Shown piece after piece: positions 18,130-26,497 of a stretch of 64,000 nucleotides of DNA (positions are counted from its first letter, which is position 1; each line of letters starts with the position of its first letter). The notes below the pieces were generated by a model. That model searched no databases and was not told the origin of the DNA. It saw nothing but the letters and a program-made list of their open reading frames with translations. Position numbers and translations under genes: made by a program. Source of the DNA: Pseudomonas multiresinivorans (lineage in GTDB: Bacteria; Pseudomonadota; Gammaproteobacteria; Pseudomonadales; Pseudomonadaceae); contig NZ_CP048833.1 in the NCBI RefSeq assembly GCF_012971725.1, positions 1-64,000 on the forward strand. The letters are read 5' to 3'.

Positions 18130-18888
18130 TCAGGAAGACAGCACCGCTGCGCTGCCCTGCTCTTCGCGCTTCTGCCGCACGCTGACCATGACCACCAGCG
18201 CCACCAGGATGCCGGCGAGGATGGCCGAGGAGCCGATGGTGCCGAAGTCCAGTCCACCCTTCTCGTGGGACTTGGTCAGCACGTCGCCCAGGGTCGCGCC
18301 GAACGGCCGGGTCAGCACGAAGGCGACCCAGAACAGCAGCACCGAGGAGAGCTTGGTGAAGTAGTGCAACAACACCACCACGGCGATCAGGCTGCCGATC
18401 AGCAGCGCGCCGCCGGCGAAGCCAAGGCCGGAGTCATCGGCGAGGAAGTCTCCCAGCGCGGTGCCCAGGGTGTTGGAGAAGAGGATGGCGATCCAATAGA
18501 ACATTTCGCCCTTGAAGCTGCGGATGTTGTCGACCGACAAAGAGGTACCGCTGAAGCGCCAGGCCGCGAAGATCGCCACCAGGATGCTGACCAGGATCGC
18601 CGAGCCACTGGCGTAGCCCAGGCCCAGGGTGCGGTCCATGAAGTCGGACATGGTGGTGCCGGCGGTGCTGGTGGAGAGGATGACCAGCCAGTACAGCCAG
18701 GGTACGTAGCGCTTGCTTGCAAGCTGGCCGAACAGGGTGATGAGGAAGACGCTGATGAGGATCAGTGAGCTGATCGCATAACCGACGTTCAGGGTCATCG
18801 ACAACAGATCGCCGGCGGTTTCCCCCAGGGTGGTGGCGCAGATTTTCATCACCCAGAAGGCCAGGGTGATCTGTGGCAGTTTGTTCAC
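18130..18888 (-). CDS. COG4705-like integral membrane protein with internal repeats
   Basis: A 252-aa membrane protein. The GTG at 18888 is chosen because GGAG lies eight bases upstream; an ATG 78 bases further up lacks a site and adds polar residues. There are about eight hydrophobic helices. A motif recurs four times: TLGETAGDLLS, TAGTTMSDFMDRTLGLGYAS, TLGTALGDFLADDSGLGFAG and FGATLGDVLTKSHEKGGLDF. This implies duplication of a two-helix unit with conserved T-G and D residues in the membrane. It resembles the uncharacterised COG4705 family. The substrate is unknown; conserved acids suggest ion or metal transport, but that is inference. Confidence 0.82.
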   Translation of the reverse strand: MNKLPQITLAFWVMKICATTLGETAGDLLSMTLNVGYAISSLILISVFLITLFGQLASKRYVPWLYWLVILSTSTAGTTMSDFMDRTLGLGYASGSAILVSILVAIFAAWRFSGTSLSVDNIRSFKGEMFYWIAILFSNTLGTALGDFLADDSGLGFAGGALLIGSLIAVVVLLHYFTKLSSVLLFWVAFVLTRPFGATLGDVLTKSHEKGGLDFGTIGSSAILAGILVALVVMVSVRQKREEQGSAAVLSS

Positions 18889-19166
18889 GACGTATCTCCG
18901 GAAAATGAGCGGGATCGACGCGCGGGTCGCGTCACGGCACCCCGGAGTTCCTGTGGTCTCCCCCAATGGCCCCGGTGCCTGGGCGTGGAGACTGAAGTCG
19001 GCGCAGTGAAGAAAGGGTCAAGCAGGTATGAAAAATCCATTGGCCTGCTTCCCGACTGGTGATCCGACGGATGACAGATGGCTGTCAGTTGCTATGGTTC
19101 CATGAGGGGGCGATGCGCCCGAGAAACGCTGAATTGCGCGCGATTGGCCGGCGCATGGGGATATGG
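18889..19166. other. Divergent intergenic region
   Basis: A 278-bp region between the membrane-protein gene and the FNR-like gene that must hold both promoters. I see no convincing FNR box (TTGATNNNNATCAA) and no strong sigma70 pair. An in-frame ATG at 19113 with GAGGGGG upstream is an alternative start for the FNR-like gene. Confidence 0.5.
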
Positions 19167-19877
19167 ATGAATCAGATGATCAAACCGCAACCGTACTGCA
19201 AGAACTGCCGGCTGGCGCCGCCAACCTTGAGCGACGACAAGGTCGAGGAGCTCGAGGCGATCATCAAGCCGGGGCACTTGCTGCACAAGGGTGACTTCGT
19301 GTTCCGCCAGGGCGATCCGTTCCACAGCGTGTACCTGGTGCGCTCCGGTTCGATCAAGACCTTCACCACCAACGAACAGGGCCTGGAAAAGATCACCGGC
19401 TTCTACTTCGCCACCGAGATCTTCGGCTTCTCCGGCATGGGCGAAGGCAGCTATCCGGTATCGGCGCAGGCACTGGAAAGCACGCTGTGCAGCGAGATTC
19501 CGTTCAACCAGCTGGAGGAGCTGTCGCTGCAGATTCCCGGCCTGTCGCACCAGATCATGCTGATGATGAGCCGCAAGATCCGTGAGGATCAGCAGATGAA
19601 GCTGCTGCTCTCGCGGCTGAACTCGGACTCGCGGATCGCCGCCTTCCTGCTGAACATTTCCGCGCACTTCCGCGAGCGCGGCTTCTCTGCCACGCGCTTC
19701 CGCCTGAGCATGTCGCGCAACGAGATCGGCGACTACCTGGGACTGGCGGTGGAAACGGTGTCGCGCAGCTTCACCCGCCTGCAGAAGCACGGCTTGATCC
19801 GGGTGGATGGGCGGGAGACAGAGATCGTCGATTTCACCGAGCTGTGTGCGTTGGCAGGCGGGGAAGTCGAGCTTTGA
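19167..19877 (+). CDS. CRP/FNR-family regulator, Anr paralogue with altered cysteines
   Basis: A 236-aa protein starting MNQMIKPQPYCKNCRLAPPT. It has a cyclic-nucleotide-like sensor domain (RQGDPFHSVYLVRSGSIKTF) and a C-terminal HTH (SRNEIGDYLGLAVETVSRSF) almost identical to Anr. The recognition residues E..SR are kept, so it should bind FNR-type boxes. Anr and Fnr hold an oxygen-labile [4Fe-4S] cluster through four cysteines. Here C11 and C14 are present, but the third position is T20, and the fourth is displaced by one residue (ESTLCSEIPF against Anr TTSVCEIPF). Cluster chemistry may therefore differ or be lost. It is transcribed divergently from the COG4705-like gene. Confidence 0.9.
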   Translation: MNQMIKPQPYCKNCRLAPPTLSDDKVEELEAIIKPGHLLHKGDFVFRQGDPFHSVYLVRSGSIKTFTTNEQGLEKITGFYFATEIFGFSGMGEGSYPVSAQALESTLCSEIPFNQLEELSLQIPGLSHQIMLMMSRKIREDQQMKLLLSRLNSDSRIAAFLLNISAHFRERGFSATRFRLSMSRNEIGDYLGLAVETVSRSFTRLQKHGLIRVDGRETEIVDFTELCALAGGEVEL

Positions 19878-19894
19878 GGTTCCAGCGGTCCTTG

Positions 19895-19985
19895 TTCGCG
19901 AGCAAGCTCGCTCCTACAGGGTCCGCATTCCCCCGCTGGTTCCATGCTGGCTCCTGCTCTTGTAGGAGCGAGCTTGCTCGCGAAC
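19895..19985. repeat. Type A REP pair, copy 2 (outward facing)
   Basis: One unit at 19895-19917 (TTCGCGAGCAAGCTCGCTCC) and the opposite unit at 19962-19985, separated by 44 bases, between convergent genes. The order of the two arms is reversed relative to most copies. Confidence 0.9.
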
Positions 19986-20035
19986 CGACCGAGCGGCGAG
20001 TTTCCTAAAGCCCTTCACCCTCGCCACTCTGCCCA

Positions 20036-22012
20036 TCATGTCCCGATCACACCCCCATCATCCTTGGTGATCACCATCGTCGTAGAGCGCGGGATGCTCT
20101 TGCCGTCGCTGGCCGGGAAGCTGATGCCCGGGTGCTGGATATTCACCCACATCGTCCTGCCATCCGGGCTCTGGGTAATCCCCGTCAGCTCGCAGCCTCG
20201 CGGGCCGACCAGGAAGCGGCGCACCTCGCGGCTGTGCGGGTCGGCGCAGAGCAGCTGGTTGCAGCCCATGGCCTGCATCGGGGCCTCGGCATCGTCGTAG
20301 TCGGTCTCGATCCAGAGGCGGCCGGTGGTGTCGAAATACAGCCCATCCGGCGAGGAGAAGATATCGCCGTTGATGGTGCCGATCAGGTTCTCCGGCGCAG
20401 TGGAGCCCTTGTGCTCGCCAGCCAGCAGGAAGATTTCCCACTCGAAGGTGGTGGCGGTTGGATCGCCGCCGGCTTCGTTCCAGCGCAGAATCTGCCCGTG
20501 CAGGTTTTCCTTGCGCGGGTTGGCCGCGTCCACCGCCTGCTTCTTGCCGCGCGCATCGTTGTTGGTGAGGCTGACGTAGACCTCACGGGTGGTCTGCTGC
20601 ACCGCGACCCACTCGGGACGATCCATCGGCGTGGCACCCAGCAGGTCGGCGGCGGCACGGGCGTTGACCAGTACCTCGGCCTGGCTGGCGAAGCCATTCT
20701 CGGTGGTCAGGCCATTCTGCCCGTGCACCAGCGGCAGCCACTGGCCACTGCCGTCGGCGTTGAAGCGCGCGACGTAGAGGATGCCCTCGTCCAGCAGGCC
20801 GATGTTGGCCGCTCGGTTGGCCGGATCGTACTTGCCCGCCGGAACGAACTTGTAGATGTACTCGCCCTTGGTGTCGTCGCCATAGTAGTAGGCCATGCGG
20901 TTATCCGCGCCCAGCGAGAGGGTCGAGCACTCGCGGCAGAAGCGGCCAACAGCGGTGCGCTTCTTCGGCGTGGATGTCGGATCGAAGGGGTCGATCTCCA
21001 CCACCCAGCCGAAACGGTTCGGTTCGTTGACGTGGCCACCGTGGGGCTGGTCGGCTTTCGGCGTGGCATCGAAGCGTTCGTCCACCGCCTCCCAGGCGTA
21101 GTAGTTGCTGAACTGGCCGTTGGACAGCCCATAACGCTTGTGCGAGAGGCGCTTGGCGTAGTCGGCCTTGTTGCGGTTGACGAAGTACTGGTGCCAGTTT
21201 TCCTCGCACGCAAGGTAGGTGCCCCACGGCGTGACGCCCATGGAGCAGTTGTTCAGGGTGCCCAGCACCTGTTTCGCCTCCGGATCGCTGGCGGTGCGCA
21301 GCAGGTCGTGGCCGGCCAGCGGGCCGGACAGGGCCAGCGGCGAGCTGCCGGTGATACGGCGGTTGTAGCTCGAACCTTCAACGCGCTGCCATTGGCCGCC
21401 AGCGTCCTTCTTCACCTCAATGACGCTGAGGCCGTGGGCGGCGATCTCTTTGCGCACCTCGGCTTCCGGGCGACCACGGGTGCCGTCGGGGCGATCCTCG
21501 AAGGTCTGGCCCTTGGGGTGCAGCGTCGGGTTGATGTACTCGTGGTTGATCACCAGCAGACCGTGGCTGTCCGGCGCATCGGGGAAGGGGAAGTAGTGCA
21601 TGCCGTCATGGTTGTCGCCGGCCTGAAGCTCCTGGGCTTTCCAGTCTTCGCTGGCGTCACCTTTCCAGGCCGGCGAGCCGGTCACCACCGCATCGCCCCA
21701 GGAGAAGAACGGCCGCGCGGTATAACCGTCGGCGACTATCACGCGGTCGAACTTCGCATCCTGCTGCACCGGCACGCCCTTGAAGCCCAGCAGCCCGGTC
21801 GGCACCGGGGCATCGGCGGCGAACAGGGAGCGGCCGGGGAACAGGCCGCCGCCGAGGAAGCCGACGGCGCCGAGCACCAGGCTGTTCTTCAGCAGGCGGC
21901 GGCGCGAGGCGTCGATCAGCTCGCTCATCGGCACGTTGGCGGAGGGGTTGATCGACTGGTCGTCGAAGGCGGCCAATCGGTCGTGGAAATCCTGGAAACG
22001 TTCGCTCATCAC
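20036..22012 (-). CDS. phoX: PhoX-family alkaline phosphatase, Tat-exported
   Basis: A 658-aa protein of the PhoX (DUF839) family, calcium- and iron-dependent phosphomonoesterases that release phosphate in the periplasm. The N-terminus carries a twin-arginine signal, SRRRLLKNSLVLGAVGFLGG, at about residues 36-55, after an unusually long pre-region. Family segments include MGVTPWGTYLACEENWHQYF, RFGWVVEIDPFDP, RTAVGRFCRECSTL and LYFDTTGRLWIETDYDD. It starts at the first of two consecutive ATGs. A partial Pho box lies about 80-100 bases upstream. It is apparently monocistronic. Confidence 0.9.
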   Translation of the reverse strand: MMSERFQDFHDRLAAFDDQSINPSANVPMSELIDASRRRLLKNSLVLGAVGFLGGGLFPGRSLFAADAPVPTGLLGFKGVPVQQDAKFDRVIVADGYTARPFFSWGDAVVTGSPAWKGDASEDWKAQELQAGDNHDGMHYFPFPDAPDSHGLLVINHEYINPTLHPKGQTFEDRPDGTRGRPEAEVRKEIAAHGLSVIEVKKDAGGQWQRVEGSSYNRRITGSSPLALSGPLAGHDLLRTASDPEAKQVLGTLNNCSMGVTPWGTYLACEENWHQYFVNRNKADYAKRLSHKRYGLSNGQFSNYYAWEAVDERFDATPKADQPHGGHVNEPNRFGWVVEIDPFDPTSTPKKRTAVGRFCRECSTLSLGADNRMAYYYGDDTKGEYIYKFVPAGKYDPANRAANIGLLDEGILYVARFNADGSGQWLPLVHGQNGLTTENGFASQAEVLVNARAAADLLGATPMDRPEWVAVQQTTREVYVSLTNNDARGKKQAVDAANPRKENLHGQILRWNEAGGDPTATTFEWEIFLLAGEHKGSTAPENLIGTINGDIFSSPDGLYFDTTGRLWIETDYDDAEAPMQAMGCNQLLCADPHSREVRRFLVGPRGCELTGITQSPDGRTMWVNIQHPGISFPASDGKSIPRSTTMVITKDDGGVIGT

Positions 22013-22092
22013 GGGGAGTCCTTCCGCAGGGCCGCTCTATGGTCGGCTCGGGTTGCCAGTAGAAGCTATCGGCGGAAGGTTAGGAACGCGGT

Positions 22093-22110
22093 GTTACGAC
22101 GGCATGACAG
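22093..22110 (-). promoter_or_regulatory. Possible degenerate Pho box upstream of phoX
   Basis: On the minus strand a perfect CTGTCAT (22104-22110) is followed, after four bases, by TCGTAAC, which matches the second Pho-box repeat at only about four of seven positions. The spacing is right and a PhoB-controlled phoX is expected, but the second half is weak. Confidence 0.35.
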
Positions 22111-22216
22111 CGCCGCCGAGTCCTGTGACAGGCTCGGCGGCGGGAATAAAAGCCGCCCCGCAGGACCAAGACGACGTCCGGGGGCGGGCGCGAGGGCATT
22201 TGCGAAACAGTGCGGC

Positions 22217-22924
22217 TCAGGCTTGCAGGCCGCCCTGCTCCGAACATTCGGGGCCCGCCAGGCGGGCCGTCCAGTCTTCCAGCACGCCACTGGTGAGGCG
22301 TTGCGCGGCGGTCTTGCGCCAGCGCAGGGATAAAGCATCGCAGGCCATCATCAGGCGCAGCCCGGTTCGGTCCAGCGGGTGGCCGAAGTACCAGTCCAGC
22401 AGGCTCGCCACGGAAAGCTGCGGGTAGTGCCGCTGCACCAGTTCCAGCGGTGCGTCGGGCACGACCATGCCGGAGCGGCGCACCCGGTAGAACCAGCCGC
22501 AGCGACCCTGCTCCTGCACTTCCAGCGGAAGCTCGGGCAGGTTCCAGCGCCGCGCCAGGCGGTAGCTGGGCGAGCGCGGCTGGCTCACTTCGATCAGCGC
22601 CTCGCCCCAGCGGAACAGGTCGCCGATACACACCTCGTGTTCGTTGAGGCCGAAGGTCGACAGGTTCTCGCCGAAGGCCGGCTGTCGCCAGCGCGTCTGC
22701 GGGTGCTGCTTGCGCCAGTGGCGGTAGTGCTCGGCCGGATAGTGATGCAAGGCGCGGTCCAGGCCTCCGTCGCGGCGCAGGTCGGCCCGTGCGTCCCCCG
22801 GCAGCCCTTCGGCGCCGAGCCAGACTTCCTGATGCGTTTCCAGCTTGTCGATATCGCTGAGCAGACCTCCCCAGCTTTCTTCGACTTTGCCTATGAAAAC
22901 GCCCTGGATGACGATGCTTTCCAC
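22217..22924 (-). CDS. MOSC-domain protein (YiiM-like) lacking the usual cysteine
   Basis: A 235-aa MOSC protein. MOSC domains relate to molybdenum-cofactor sulfurases, and YiiM-type members use molybdenum cofactor to reduce N-hydroxylated compounds. Present are GLPGDARADLRRDGGLDRAL, HHYPAEHYRHW, FGENLSTFGL and IGDLFRWGEALIEVSQPRSP. The position after RSP, normally a cysteine in relatives, is serine here (RSPSYRL, codon AGC). The C-terminal three-helix extension of YiiM is present. Divergent from the LysR gene, 100 bases apart. Confidence 0.85.
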   Translation of the reverse strand: MESIVIQGVFIGKVEESWGGLLSDIDKLETHQEVWLGAEGLPGDARADLRRDGGLDRALHHYPAEHYRHWRKQHPQTRWRQPAFGENLSTFGLNEHEVCIGDLFRWGEALIEVSQPRSPSYRLARRWNLPELPLEVQEQGRCGWFYRVRRSGMVVPDAPLELVQRHYPQLSVASLLDWYFGHPLDRTGLRLMMACDALSLRWRKTAAQRLTSGVLEDWTARLAGPECSEQGGLQA

Positions 22925-23024
22925 CTTTGTCTACCCATCTGAGACAGCGGACAAGCGCTAGAGTAGTGGCCTGGAGGGGTGACACTCCATTTCGATTTTC
23001 CAGTTTCGTTGATAAGCAGACCTT

Positions 23025-23903
23025 ATGGATTTCCGCCAGCTCCGCTATTTCGTCGCGCTTTACGAGGAAGGCCATGTCGGGCGCGCCGCCGAACGCCTGG
23101 CGATTTCCCAGCCGGCGCTATCGCAGCAGATTCGCCAGTTGGAGCAGAACCTCGACGTCGCACTGTTCCAGCGCAGCGGCAAGCGCCTGCTGCCGACCGC
23201 CGCCGCGCACACGCTGTACAACCACGCGGTGCCGCTGCTCGAAGGCCTGGAGCGCGCCCGCGAGGCGCTGCGCGGCTTCCGTGGGCAGAGCGCACGCAGT
23301 TTGGCCATTGGCGTGCTGCAGACGGTCAACGCGAGCCTGGTTCCGCATCTGGTGGAACGCCTGCATGCGGCGCAACCTCACGTGCAGGTGCGCATCTACG
23401 AGCTCTCCGGCGTGGAGATCGAGCGCCGCCTGTTGATCGGCCAACTGGATATCGGCATCGGCTTCCTGCCGCCGCGCCAGCCGGCGCTGCACGGCGTGGA
23501 GCTGTATCCAGACGAACTGCAACTGGTGATCCCGGCGGACCATCCGCTGAAGGACTTCAAGAAGGTGTCGCTGGCCCAGGCCGCCGAATTGCCGATGCTG
23601 CTGCTGGGCGAAGAATTTCGTGCCCGGCAGATCTGGCAGGAGCAACTGGCGGCCATTGGCCGGCGGCCACGGGTGCAAGCGGAGCTGAACCATATGGGCG
23701 GCATCCTCGACAGCCTGCCGCAGAGCCGTTTCGCCACGGTCCTCCCCGGCCGTGCGCGGCAGATGCATGCGCACAAGGATTTGCTCTGGAAACCCCTGAG
23801 CGAGCCGCGCATTCCGCTGAGCGTGGGATTGGTCTATCGCGATGCGCAGCGCCAGCAGCCGACAGTGGAGTTGCTGCGTTCGTTGCTCGACGGCGCCGTA
23901 TGA
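23025..23903 (+). CDS. LysR-family transcriptional regulator
   Basis: A 292-aa LTTR. The winged HTH at residues 1-60 (MDFRQLRYFVALYEEGHVGR, AAERLAISQPALSQQIRQLE) is followed by a substrate-binding domain of two lobes. The effector is unknown; the binding domain resembles the CynR/CbbR-like group. It is divergent from the MOSC gene, the usual arrangement for an LTTR and its target, so the MOSC gene is the first candidate for control. Confidence 0.92.
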   Translation: MDFRQLRYFVALYEEGHVGRAAERLAISQPALSQQIRQLEQNLDVALFQRSGKRLLPTAAAHTLYNHAVPLLEGLERAREALRGFRGQSARSLAIGVLQTVNASLVPHLVERLHAAQPHVQVRIYELSGVEIERRLLIGQLDIGIGFLPPRQPALHGVELYPDELQLVIPADHPLKDFKKVSLAQAAELPMLLLGEEFRARQIWQEQLAAIGRRPRVQAELNHMGGILDSLPQSRFATVLPGRARQMHAHKDLLWKPLSEPRIPLSVGLVYRDAQRQQPTVELLRSLLDGAV

Positions 23904-23921
23904 ACGCACAGGGGCAGCCTT

Positions 23922-23990
23922 GTAGGAGCGAGCTTGCTCGCGAACCCAGACCCGCCGCAGAGTTTGTTCGCGAGCAAGCTCGCTCCTACA
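23922..23990. repeat. Type A REP pair, copy 3
   Basis: GTAGGAGCGAGCTTGCTCGC and its complement face each other across a 22-base spacer directly after the LysR gene. Confidence 0.92.
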
Positions 23991-24011
23991 AGTGGCTCCA
24001 ACACAGCTGCG

Positions 24012-24088
24012 TAGGGCGCATAACCTGGAACAGGTTATCCGCCGGCCCTGGCAGCGGCGGATAACGCTGGCGCGTTATTCGCCCTACG
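24012..24088. repeat. Type C repeat, copy 2
   Basis: It begins GTAGGGCGCATAACCTGGAA and ends TTATTCGCCCTACG. The internal blocks are in swapped order relative to copy 1, suggesting inversion of the element. Confidence 0.85.
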
Positions 24089-24128
24089 AGTGGGCGCCCT
24101 CAGGCGGGCAGGAATCACAGGCAAAGAA

Positions 24129-24158
24129 AAAACCCCGCCTCTTTCGAGGCGGGGTTTT
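24129..24158. terminator. Bidirectional intrinsic terminator
   Basis: Thirteen-base perfect arms AAAACCCCGCCTC and GAGGCGGGGTTTT with a TTTC loop. Confidence 0.9.
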
Positions 24159-24371
24159 GCAGACCGATATCCTGACGTCCGTGCTAGCCACCGTCCTTGG
24201 TGGATTCCCTTGTTTCCGTATTGTCGTTGGCGCTTCCTGCGCAATGTCCTGACTGAGATAAAGGTTACCGCTGTAGGCCTTTGTCAGAAAGACGCCGATC
24301 ACCACCGCTGTTTGTAAGCCATAGCTTACAAAGATTCGAAATACCCTTCTTCTCAAAGGAAATATCCCAAT

Positions 24372-24399
24372 AAAAAAGCCCCGCCAAGGCGGGGCTTTT
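24372..24399 (-). terminator. Terminator of the first acyl-CoA dehydrogenase
   Basis: Arms AAGCCCCGCC and GGCGGGGCTT, with an A-run (T-run on the minus strand) beyond. It lies 14 bases past the end of the minus-strand gene. Confidence 0.88.
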
Positions 24400-24412
24400 C
24401 ATACGCGACCGC

Positions 24413-26191
24413 TTAGAACTGTGCGGCGTCCAGCAGGTACAGCGACTCGCTGCCGGCCTTCACCGAGGCGGTCAGGGAGTGGATACGCGGCAGCAGGCGG
24501 GCGAAGTAGAAGCGCGCGGTGCCCAGCTTGCTGGCGTAGAACTCGTCCTGGCCTTCCTTGCCCAGCGAAGCGCGGGCCATCAGCGCCCACATGTACGCGT
24601 AGGCGGTGTAGCCGAAGGCGTGCAGGTATTCGACCGAGGCAGCGCCGATCTCGTTCGGGTTGCCCTTGGCACGGTCCAGGACCCACGCGGTCAGCTCGTC
24701 CAGGTTCTGCACGGCGGCGTTCAGCGGGCCGGTGAACTCGGCCAGCTCGGCAGAGGCCGATGCGGTGAATGCACGGATCTCGTCGGTGAACAGCTTGGAG
24801 TAAGCGCCGCCGCTGCCGACGATCTTGCGGCCCATCAGGTCCAGCGCCTGGATGCCGTTGGTGCCTTCGTAGATCTGGGTGATGCGGCAATCACGCACCA
24901 GTTGCTCCTGGCCCCACTCGCGGATGAAGCCGTGGCCGCCGAAGATCTGCTGGCCATGGATAGTGGTTTCCAGGCCCATGTCGGTAAGGAAGGCCTTGGC
25001 CACCGGGGTCAGCAGGGCGACCAGTTCCTCGGCGCGCTTGCGGGTGGTCGGCTCTTCGCTGTACTTGGCGGTGTCCAGCTGCATGGCAACGTAGCTGGAG
25101 AAGGCACGGCCGCCCTCGTTCAGCGCCTTCATGGTCAGCAGCATGCGACGCACGTCCGGGTGGACGATGATCGGGTCGGCGGCCTTGTCCTTGGCGACCG
25201 GGCCGGTCGGCGCGCGGCTCTGGATACGCTCGCGGGCGTATTCCACGGCGCTCTGGTAGGAGCGCTCGCCAGTGGCCAGGCCCTGGATGCCGACGCCCAG
25301 GCGCTCGTAGTTCATCATGGTGAACATGGCGGCCAGGCCCTTGTTCGGAGCGTCGACGATCCAGCCGGTGGCGCCGTCGAAGTTCATCACGCAGGTGGCG
25401 GAGCCCTTGATGCCCATCTTGTGCTCGATGGAGCCACAGGACACGGCGTTGCGTTCGGCCAGGGAACCGTCGGCGTTGACCATCACCTTCGGCACCAGGA
25501 ACAGCGAGATGCCCTTGGAGCCTGCCGGCGCGTCGGGGAGCTTGGCCAGCACCAGGTGGATGATGTTCTCGGTCAGGTCGTGCTCACCGCCAGTGATGAA
25601 GATCTTGGTGCCGGAAATCTTGTAGCTGCCGTCAGCCTGCGGTTCGGCCTTGGTGCGGATGATGCCCAGGTCTGTGCCGGCGTGCGGCTCGGTCAGGCAC
25701 ATGGAACCGGCCCAGGTGCCGGCGTACATGTTCGGCAGGTACTTGGCCTTGAGTTCTTCGCTGGCGTGGTTGAGCAGCGACAGGCAGGCGCCGGCGGTCA
25801 GCATCGGGTACAGGCCGAAGGACAGGTTGGCCGAGTTGACCATTTCCTCGACCTGGGCGCCGATCACCTTGGGCATGCCCATGCCGCCGAATTCCGGCGC
25901 GCCGCCCACACCCACCCAGCCGCCTTCGGCGTAGGTGCGGTAGCCCTCGGGGAAGCCGGCCGGGGTCTTCACGCCCTCGGCGCTCCAGCTGCAGCCTTCT
26001 TCGTCGCCGCTGCGGTTCAGCGGGGCGATCACGCCGCCGGTAACCTTGCCGGCCTCTTCGAGGATCGCGGCCGCGGTCTCGACGTCGACGGTTTCGGCCA
26101 GGGCAGGCAGTTCGGCCCACAGATTGGCGACCTCGAAGACTTCATTGAGGACGAATTGCATGTCGCGCAGGGGAGCTTTGTAGTCAGCCAT
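24413..26191 (-). CDS. Acyl-CoA dehydrogenase (about 600-aa class), copy 1
   Basis: A 592-aa FAD-dependent acyl-CoA dehydrogenase for the first step of fatty-acid beta-oxidation. It has the N-terminal helical domain, the middle beta domain (MCLTEPHAGTDLGIIRTKAE, then FITGGEHDL), the C-terminal helical domain with the catalytic glutamate in ITQIYEGTNGIQALDLMGRK, and the extra C-terminal extension of the long class. The opening MADYKAPLRDMQFVLNEVFE is shared with the two other copies in this window. It is the counterpart of PA0508 in P. aeruginosa by position. Chain-length preference cannot be read off. Confidence 0.95.
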   Translation of the reverse strand: MADYKAPLRDMQFVLNEVFEVANLWAELPALAETVDVETAAAILEEAGKVTGGVIAPLNRSGDEEGCSWSAEGVKTPAGFPEGYRTYAEGGWVGVGGAPEFGGMGMPKVIGAQVEEMVNSANLSFGLYPMLTAGACLSLLNHASEELKAKYLPNMYAGTWAGSMCLTEPHAGTDLGIIRTKAEPQADGSYKISGTKIFITGGEHDLTENIIHLVLAKLPDAPAGSKGISLFLVPKVMVNADGSLAERNAVSCGSIEHKMGIKGSATCVMNFDGATGWIVDAPNKGLAAMFTMMNYERLGVGIQGLATGERSYQSAVEYARERIQSRAPTGPVAKDKAADPIIVHPDVRRMLLTMKALNEGGRAFSSYVAMQLDTAKYSEEPTTRKRAEELVALLTPVAKAFLTDMGLETTIHGQQIFGGHGFIREWGQEQLVRDCRITQIYEGTNGIQALDLMGRKIVGSGGAYSKLFTDEIRAFTASASAELAEFTGPLNAAVQNLDELTAWVLDRAKGNPNEIGAASVEYLHAFGYTAYAYMWALMARASLGKEGQDEFYASKLGTARFYFARLLPRIHSLTASVKAGSESLYLLDAAQF

Positions 26192-26497
26192 GATGGATCC
26201 TCGAACGAAAACGACGGCTGATCAGGCAGCCAGCGGTATCAGAATAGGAGGTACACGAAGGTACGCCGCCGGAGTTTACTCCAACAACTTTTCAGACTTT
26301 AAGCGTCATGTTGTGACCATACAACTACAGCTTAGTCACATTTTGTAGCGATGGGCAGAAGGCCCGCGCAGGGCGGGCCTCCTTGTCTGGCACACGGTCT
26401 CCAGCACGTAGGGCGCATAACGCCAAGGGCGTTATCCGCCGTTTGGACCGGCGGATAAAGCGTTCCGCTTTATCCGCCCTACGCGATCAGCCAGGGA
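26192..26497. other. Upstream region of acyl-CoA dehydrogenase copy 1
   Basis: A 306-bp gap. It holds a small perfect palindrome GGAGTTTACTCC (26271-26282) and a spaced GTTG/CAAC repeat (26313-26328) that could be operators, plus a type C repeat. No PsrA-type box is visible here, unlike upstream of copy 3. Confidence 0.6.
26407..26483. repeat. Type C repeat, copy 3
   Basis: It begins GTAGGGCGCATAACGCCAAG and ends TTTATCCGCCCTACG, with internal hairpins GCGTTATCC and GGATAAAGCG. Confidence 0.85.

Larger units (their letters stand above)
23904..24412. other. Convergent intergenic region with repeats and terminators
   Basis: A 509-bp gap without a credible gene. It contains a type A REP pair, a type C repeat, a strong bidirectional terminator (24129-24158), an AT-richer stretch of about 200 bases with no recognisable motif (24160-24370), and the terminator of the downstream acyl-CoA dehydrogenase. 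Confidence 0.8.

Noticed and set aside
22080..23075. 331-codon minus-strand frame around the MOSC gene
   Set aside because: Out of frame with the MOSC protein and rich in Arg/Pro/Ala, typical of a shifted shadow.
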